Origin: JAJPKK01 sp963747835
GTDB lineage: Bacteria; Pseudomonadota; Alphaproteobacteria; Rhizobiales; Xanthobacteraceae
Length of the DNA: 64,000 bases
Direction of reading: 5' to 3'
Assembly: GCA_963747835.1 (NCBI GenBank)
Contig: CAVVGO010000006.1
Coordinates: forward strand, 1,054,001 to 1,118,000
Below are positions 59,762 through 64,000 of the stretch, in pieces (position 1 is the stretch's first letter; every line of letters starts with the position of its first letter). A program made the translations under genes and the position numbers. Below the pieces are notes generated by a model, which had not been told where the DNA came from, made no database searches, and saw only the letters and a list, made by a program, of their open reading frames with translations.

Positions 59762-60058
59762 TCAGTCTGGCCCAACCAGCGTGGCGCCGAGCGCTATCAG
59801 GGCATCCGCCTCAGGCTTCAGGAATGACACTGTCGTGCCGCTCAAGATCGTGTTGTTCGCGTACGCCGGCGGGTTGCCCGCCGGCGGCCTCGCCGGATAG
59901 CCAGGCGGGAACGCCAAGATGTAATTCGCGTTGAGGGTCATGCTGACGGTGCGATCGGGGTACAAGCCGTCCCCGAGCTGCGCGACAACCGGCGTTCCGC
60001 CATAGGTGCCGACGGTGATCGGATTCGACTGCATTCCGCGCGGTGACGATGCGGTCAT
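59762..60058 (-). CDS. Unknown protein, probable virion-associated
   Basis: A 98-residue protein: ITVGTYGGTPVVAQLGDGLY, then TVSMTLNANYILAFPPGYPA, and the Leu-rich end ADALIALGATLVGPD. Beta-rich with a Pro-rich middle, similar in feel to small decoration or tail proteins. The ATG at 60058 is directly adjacent to the stop of the upstream gene (60059), so translation is coupled. Confidence 0.55.
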   Translation of the reverse strand: MTASSPRGMQSNPITVGTYGGTPVVAQLGDGLYPDRTVSMTLNANYILAFPPGYPARPPAGNPPAYANNTILSGTTVSFLKPEADALIALGATLVGPD

Positions 60059-61111
60059 TTATTGAGGTTCCTTGCTTGACGGCGGCACCACCGCGATGAT
60101 CTCGACGGCCCGGTTCATGCACGCCATGTCCGCGGTCCGCTCATCGAGATAGAGCTCGTCGCCCTGGTTGCAGGGCTTGCCATCAGGATCCGCGTAGCCG
60201 CCGAACACGACCCGGACGGCTTTCTTGCCATGCGGGGCCGGGCCCGGCGGCAATTGGCGGCGTGGCGGCCGCGGCGGCACCGGTTTCGGCGGAATGACCT
60301 TGATCGTCGGCGAGGCCGTCCGGGTTGTTGCGGCAGCGGGATCGACATAGCGCGCTCTTTCCTCGCGGACGAGCCTCGCGGCATGCCCGGCGTGCACAGT
60401 TTTGCGCTCACCCGGCATCCATAAATCGAACTGGGTGTTCGGGTACGGCTCCCGGCCGATGATGATGATCTCGGTGTCAGGAACTGCCGCAGGGATTACA
60501 TCGCTCGGAGGCGCGTGCTCGAAATGCTTTCCCGCCGGCGGTGCAGCCGGCTGCACCAATCGCCGGCGTTTCCACGAGGCCTCAACGGAGGCGAGGACCT
60601 TTTTTGTTTCGGCGCTCCAATGAGCGACCGCGTCGACACGACAAAAGGCGCCGAAATAGGTAGGGGTCATGGCGCTCGCGTGTGTGGTGCCGACTTCACC
60701 CGACGCCCGATAAGCTGCGATCGCGGCTTCATTTGCCGCCGCCGCTTCCTTCAAGGCCCTGGCCTGGTGCTCAAAGGCCGCGCGAATTTGCGCCTGGTGA
60801 AAAGCCACCCGATCGAGCAGTCGAGCTTCTTTCAGCCGCTTTAGTTCGACGCGTAGCGCCTGGTCGACCTCCCGAATTATTTCGAGGCGTATGCCCACCT
60901 TTCGCGTCTCGACGTCGTGGGCCGCGACATCGTCGACCATTTCCTGCAGGATGAGCTGGCGGCGCTTTTCGGCGCCACCTTCAAGACGGGCTTGGAGCTC
61001 GGTTCGTTCAAGTTCGAGGTCAGACAGCGCGCCGTTAATGTCGGCGGCCGTATTTTGCCGCGGAGCCCCGTTGCCGGAGTCCCGCCCCTTCAGTCGGCCG
61101 ATCAAATTCAT
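60059..61111 (-). CDS. Coiled-coil unknown protein
   Basis: A 350-residue protein. The first half is a long charged helix (ALSDLELERTELQARLEGGA, then REVDQALRVELKRLKEARLL and IRAAFEHQARALKEAAAANE). The second half has a Pro-rich linker (KVIPPKPVPPRPPRRQLPPG) and ends with a small beta-like unit (AVRVVFGGYADPDGKPCNQG). There are no catalytic motifs I recognise. Its length and coil suggest a structural or scaffold role in the element. Confidence 0.6.
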   Translation of the reverse strand: MNLIGRLKGRDSGNGAPRQNTAADINGALSDLELERTELQARLEGGAEKRRQLILQEMVDDVAAHDVETRKVGIRLEIIREVDQALRVELKRLKEARLLDRVAFHQAQIRAAFEHQARALKEAAAANEAAIAAYRASGEVGTTHASAMTPTYFGAFCRVDAVAHWSAETKKVLASVEASWKRRRLVQPAAPPAGKHFEHAPPSDVIPAAVPDTEIIIIGREPYPNTQFDLWMPGERKTVHAGHAARLVREERARYVDPAAATTRTASPTIKVIPPKPVPPRPPRRQLPPGPAPHGKKAVRVVFGGYADPDGKPCNQGDELYLDERTADMACMNRAVEIIAVVPPSSKEPQ

Positions 61112-61186
61112 GGCGGTATCCTCAAAACCGAAACGCGGCGTCAAAATCAGGTGCCGATTCCGGGAGGACCGTAAATTGAGCTGGGC

Positions 61187-61975
61187 CTATAAATCCAAGG
61201 ACATGCGCCTGGTTGTCCGGACATCTTTGAGAGACTGTCCCGACGACAACAGGTCGAGGGCTTTAAAAAATTCCTCTTGAATCAAGGGCGTGTGCAATTT
61301 GTCTGCGATGAACGTGTAATATCGGTGAACCCGGTGAGCGATAGTGGTTGCAGCCCCCTCGTGATGCGTGGGAAGAAGACCCGGTCTTATTTTTCTGACG
61401 ATTGTGGCCTGCCGGACGCGCGCAGGGCGCCCACGCCAATATGAGTGTTTATCGTCGGATATCTCTTTCAGGGCATAGTAAGTAGACAGGAAAACGGTGT
61501 TTCGGCGGTAGACCTGTTTTAGAAGATGATCAACGTAGTCATGCACGGCTATCCGGTCATCTTCGAGAAGCTTCTTGTTTTTAACAGCAGGCTCGGCGGC
61601 GGTGGCGGCGACCTGCGCTGCCCCCGGCGCCCCCCGGACTTCGATCGAATAGAATTCTCTGAACGGCCCAAATACACGATCAAACTCGTGGCCTAGCCTG
61701 TTGCGGAACACGGACTCGCTGCGGCAATCCTCGGTCCCGATCGCGGGCACCGGCGTGACTTGGCCGACCGTCAACATACTTGCGCGCTCGTTGATCCAGG
61801 CGTTCGGTGCATTCACCGGTTTGATCAGGACAAGTTCCGCATGCAGGTCGCCGGGGCTGCCCCAGACCTCAAACTCGCCGTGTTGCCACGCCTGCCGGAA
61901 CTTCGCCCTTGTGTCATCGATCCAACCAAAATGATCGATTGCTTCCGAAATACTGAGGCATGCTGGACTGGACAT
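61187..61975 (-). CDS. Unknown protein near the integrase
   Basis: A 262-residue soluble protein: ISEAIDHFGWIDDTRAKFRQ, then DDRIAVHDYVDHLLKQVYRR, FLSTYYALKEISDDKHSYWR and AHRVHRYYTFIADKLHTPLI. The His/Tyr-rich helices have no family I know. It lies between the coiled-coil gene and the integrase, a place where elements often carry host-benefit cargo. A 212-bp stretch up to 62187 on its left of the integrase has only a weak overlapping frame, which I do not call. Confidence 0.6.
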   Translation of the reverse strand: MSSPACLSISEAIDHFGWIDDTRAKFRQAWQHGEFEVWGSPGDLHAELVLIKPVNAPNAWINERASMLTVGQVTPVPAIGTEDCRSESVFRNRLGHEFDRVFGPFREFYSIEVRGAPGAAQVAATAAEPAVKNKKLLEDDRIAVHDYVDHLLKQVYRRNTVFLSTYYALKEISDDKHSYWRGRPARVRQATIVRKIRPGLLPTHHEGAATTIAHRVHRYYTFIADKLHTPLIQEEFFKALDLLSSGQSLKDVRTTRRMSLDL

Positions 61976-62244
61976 GGACCGCCTCCACCTGGCGCCACAA
62001 GAAAACGCAGCGGGGGAAGCGGACGTGTGGAGCGCCGCGTTCGGGGATCAGCCTATCCCCCGCGGCGTCGACGCCTACATCATCCAACCTGATTCGTGAA
62101 TCCGCGCGGGCGAGCTCATCCACAGTAACGTGCGCGCGCATCGGATCAATCACGGTCGGCCGCGCCGCGCAAAATAGCATTGATATCTATGCGCTTTTTG
62201 AAACACCTTCGGGCAATTTAGCCGAAGGTCGATTTCACCGAAGG

Positions 62245-63567
62245 TCACGTGACGCGTTTGAGCGGGATAATTTCGGCGCCCGCCGCGCCGGCGAGACCAG
62301 CGGCGATGCGATTCGAGACCATTTCCGACAACGTGCGCAGTGGGCCATCGTCGCGGTTCACGTAGCGATGCGTAATTGCGAGATCGCCATGTCTCAAAAG
62401 ATCGCGGACCTGGAACGCATTCGCGCCGGTCTGCCCGGCGTAGGTCCCGACTGTATGCCGCAGATCGTGCAATCGCACGTCCGGGATCCCGGCCGCGACC
62501 CTGATGCGTTGCCATGCCTGCTCTAACCCCGACTTGGTGAGTGCCACCTTTGGATTAACGGTCGAAGGCAATACCCACGGCCCTGGTCCCTTGACACGAT
62601 CGAGGTCAAGCAGCACCAGACGCGCCGGCGCCGTGATCAACGTATGCTGGAGCTCGCCGGCCTTGGTAATCCTCAGCGTGATCGTGCCGCCCTTCAGGTC
62701 GACGTCCGGCCATTTCAGGTTCAAAATCTCCGATAGTCGGCACCCGGTGAACAGCAACAGCTCGACGGCTGCCGTTGTGACCCGCGCGTACCGCGTGCGG
62801 CGCCTGTCAGGCTTCGGCGCGGGCTTCGGGGACGGCTTTAGCGGATCGAGGTGCCACGGCAGGCCCTCGGTCTCCGCGAGCCTCAGCGTGGCGCCCAGGC
62901 GTGCGAGCTCTTCACCGGAGAGGAAACGCTTGCGCTCGACCTCGGCAAAGCGCTCGACCTGCCGGCACGGATTCGAACCGTCCGGCCGGAATCGCCAGAC
63001 CTCCGCGAGGCTGAACGCTTTCGAGAGGATCGCCAGAACGATGTTCGCCTGGCGCGGGGTGGCGCCAAGGCCCTTGTGCAACTCATCCATGTCTTCGCGG
63101 GTCACAGCCGCCGCCTGGACGGTGCCGATCTTCGGCCGGATCACAACGTCGACGAGGCGGCGCACCTCCGCCTGCGTGCTCGCCCGGTTCCGCTTCTCGA
63201 CATGCTCCCGGAGATAACGGTCCAGCAGATCGTTCATGGTCGGCAACGCGCGCAACGTTTGCCGCTCAAGCAACGGGTCTTTGCCTGCCCGCACGGCCGT
63301 GAAAACGTCGAGGGCGGTCCGCCGGGCCTCATCGGCGGTGATCTTGCCGTGACGCCCGAGGGTCATTCTCCGCTGCCGGCCGAAGGCGTTGCGATAGCTG
63401 ACAACGTAGAACTTGGCGCCGCTTTCCATGAGGCGCAGCCCGAAGCCCGGCAGATCGGCGTCGAAAACGATCACCCGGCCGGCGCCGTGCGGCGCCAGGT
63501 CAGCGAACTGGGCACTATCGGCGAACCGTTTCGTGATGCGCGGCCGTTCGTCATCTCCCAGTTGCAT
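62245..63567 (-). CDS. int: Tyrosine-type site-specific integrase
   Basis: A 440-residue integrase. An N-terminal arm-binding domain (FDADLPGFGLRLMESGAKFY, LGRHGKITADEARRTALDVF) is followed by a core-binding domain and the catalytic domain: LLFTGCRLSEILNLKWPDVD (Arg), VRLHDLRHTVGTYAGQTGAN (His-x-x-Arg) and LLRHGDLAITHRYVNRDD (His and the Tyr nucleophile). The start at 63567 (MQLGDDERPRITKRFADSAQ) is the most likely. It reads inward, next to the right attachment site. The target is the tRNA-Arg 3' half. Confidence 0.95.
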   Translation of the reverse strand: MQLGDDERPRITKRFADSAQFADLAPHGAGRVIVFDADLPGFGLRLMESGAKFYVVSYRNAFGRQRRMTLGRHGKITADEARRTALDVFTAVRAGKDPLLERQTLRALPTMNDLLDRYLREHVEKRNRASTQAEVRRLVDVVIRPKIGTVQAAAVTREDMDELHKGLGATPRQANIVLAILSKAFSLAEVWRFRPDGSNPCRQVERFAEVERKRFLSGEELARLGATLRLAETEGLPWHLDPLKPSPKPAPKPDRRRTRYARVTTAAVELLLFTGCRLSEILNLKWPDVDLKGGTITLRITKAGELQHTLITAPARLVLLDLDRVKGPGPWVLPSTVNPKVALTKSGLEQAWQRIRVAAGIPDVRLHDLRHTVGTYAGQTGANAFQVRDLLRHGDLAITHRYVNRDDGPLRTLSEMVSNRIAAGLAGAAGAEIIPLKRVT

Positions 63568-63881
63568 GGCTCGAAGTCCTTCCCGACAGCGACCGGACAA
63601 CGGCGTTTTTTGCCCGCTGTCGTAAAATAATCTCAGCGCTTCAATCAGATAGACAGCGCGGACAGCGCGGACAGCGTTTTACCGTCTTATTCCCCACATC
63701 TCTGTGCCCCGGAGCGCAAATTGCGAGTGTTGGTGGTGCCGCCCTGGTCACCACCGGGTCACCAGGAAACACAGAAACAGCCGGTAGGCCATCGGAAGCC
63801 ACAGCGCAAGTTATTCAATAACGACGGGGAAAAGCAGCGCTAGGTGGGACTACATCAAACCCCGTAGCAGCACTGAATACA
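63568..63881. other. Right-end non-coding region of the element
   Basis: About 310 bp from the integrase start to the right attachment copy. It holds the integrase promoter, the CTGTCCGCG iterations in inverted orientation (63652-63676), a small inverted repeat (GGTGGTGCC, then GGTCACCACCGGGTCACC near 63733-63765) and an AT-rich part. No gene is supported. Confidence 0.55.
63652..63676 (-). repeat. CTGTCCGCG iterations, right arm
   Basis: GACAG, CGCGGACAG, CGCGGACAG on the plus strand, that is CTGTCCGCG repeats on the minus strand. It is the same unit and spacing as 46196-46220 but in opposite orientation, about 200 bp inside the right attachment site. Confidence 0.65.
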
Positions 63882-63928
63882 GACTACGAATTTGGGGGTC
63901 GGGAGTTCGAATCTCTCCGGGCGCGCCA
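63882..63928 (+). repeat. Right attachment site: copy of the tRNA-Arg 3' half
   Basis: GACTACGAATTTGGGGGTCG then GGAGTTCGAATCTCTCCGGG and CGCGCCA repeats the 3' half of the tRNA-Arg at 45963-46010 with three differences: a G in the anticodon, TTT for TCT, and no extra A in the T-loop. The anticodon loop here is the standard ACG type. The sequence to its left resembles but does not match a tRNA 5' half. Chromosomal sequence without a complete gene follows to the window end. Confidence 0.85.
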
Positions 63929-64000
63929 CTCGCCAATCTAGGGCGGAGCCCCGGCGTCCTTTGGACGTGCGGTTCAGCAACCCAATTTGCCGGCCTGCCG

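Larger units (their letters stand above)
45963..63928. mobile_element. Integrated element (prophage remnant or satellite) in tRNA-Arg
   Basis: About 18 kb between two copies of the tRNA-Arg 3' half (45963-46010 and 63882-63928). A tyrosine integrase lies at the right end. Inside are a primase/helicase module, an AlpA-like regulator, an S24-like protein, a DUF1902/HicB-like protein, an HNH endonuclease split by an IS21 element, a tape-measure protein and several small tail-like or unknown genes. Almost all are on the minus strand and many overlap by 4 bp. No terminase, portal, capsid, holin or lysin gene was recognised, so it is likely defective or dependent on a helper. Confidence 0.85.

Noticed and set aside
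61914..62180. A minus-strand frame between the integrase and the 262-residue unknown gene
   Set aside because: It overlaps the start of the better-supported gene and has no recognisable features; left as unassigned sequence.

Overview
The window is high-GC DNA from an alphaproteobacterium. It most likely belongs to the Hyphomicrobiales (Bradyrhizobium/Xanthobacteraceae type). This rests on the tol-pal and ruv gene order, a second-type ClpS, the DUF2852 and DUF1194 families, a short clan AA aspartic protease, the rpmH-rnpA-yidC-engB-argB cluster, and palindromic repeats of the kind common in that group. The assignment is by family recognition; no database was searched.

Region 1 (1-18.4 kb) is the tol-pal/ruv region, mainly on the minus strand. 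In related bacteria yebC, ruvCAB, ybgC, tolQRAB, pal and cpoB usually lie close together. Here that series is opened in two places. Between tolQ and ybgC sit a DUF2852 membrane protein, a TetR regulator with two matching operator-like sites, and a two-subunit molybdenum hydroxylase. Between ruvC and yebC sit a decayed ParDE pair, a Tat-exported sulfatase, a small exported protein, a dihydrofolate-reductase-like protein and ClpS2. A cytidine-deaminase-like gene lies inside the ruvA-ruvB operon.

Region 2 (18.5-45.7 kb) is ordinary chromosome. It holds an FAD oxidoreductase and RidA, a sodium:proton antiporter, polA, an acyltransferase, hrpB, phosphomannomutase, yaiI-uup, a glutathione transferase, two exported or periplasmic-type proteins, argB, engB, yidC, rnpA and rpmH. 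An unusual disulfide-oxidoreductase homologue translationally coupled to a histidine kinase closes the region. The most striking feature is polA: its 5'-nuclease part carries a lower-GC insert that aligns without gaps to the thumb segment of the same protein's polymerase domain. Upstream of yaiI-uup is a possible attenuator: a 25-codon leader with a Shine-Dalgarno sequence complementary to about 17 nt of the 16S 3' end, mutually exclusive hairpins and a terminator.

Region 3 (45.9-63.9 kb) is an integrated element bounded by a tRNA-Arg gene and a second copy of its 3' half. It has a tyrosine integrase at the right end, iterated CTGTCCGCG motifs in opposite orientation at the two ends, a primase/helicase module, an AlpA-like regulator, an S24-like protein with a Cys in place of the catalytic Ser, and tail genes including a tape-measure protein. 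No terminase, portal, capsid or lysis gene was recognised, so it looks like a remnant or satellite. An IS21-family element with perfect 8-bp target duplications interrupts an HNH endonuclease gene inside it.

Caution: single-base frame disruptions are spread over many genes, including essential ones (cpoB, tolB, tolA, tolR, ruvC, engB, a disulfide oxidoreductase, the tape-measure gene). In all of them the protein continues recognisably in another frame, which points to indel errors in the assembly more than to true decay. The hrpB stop and the ParE stop are of a different kind and may be real.
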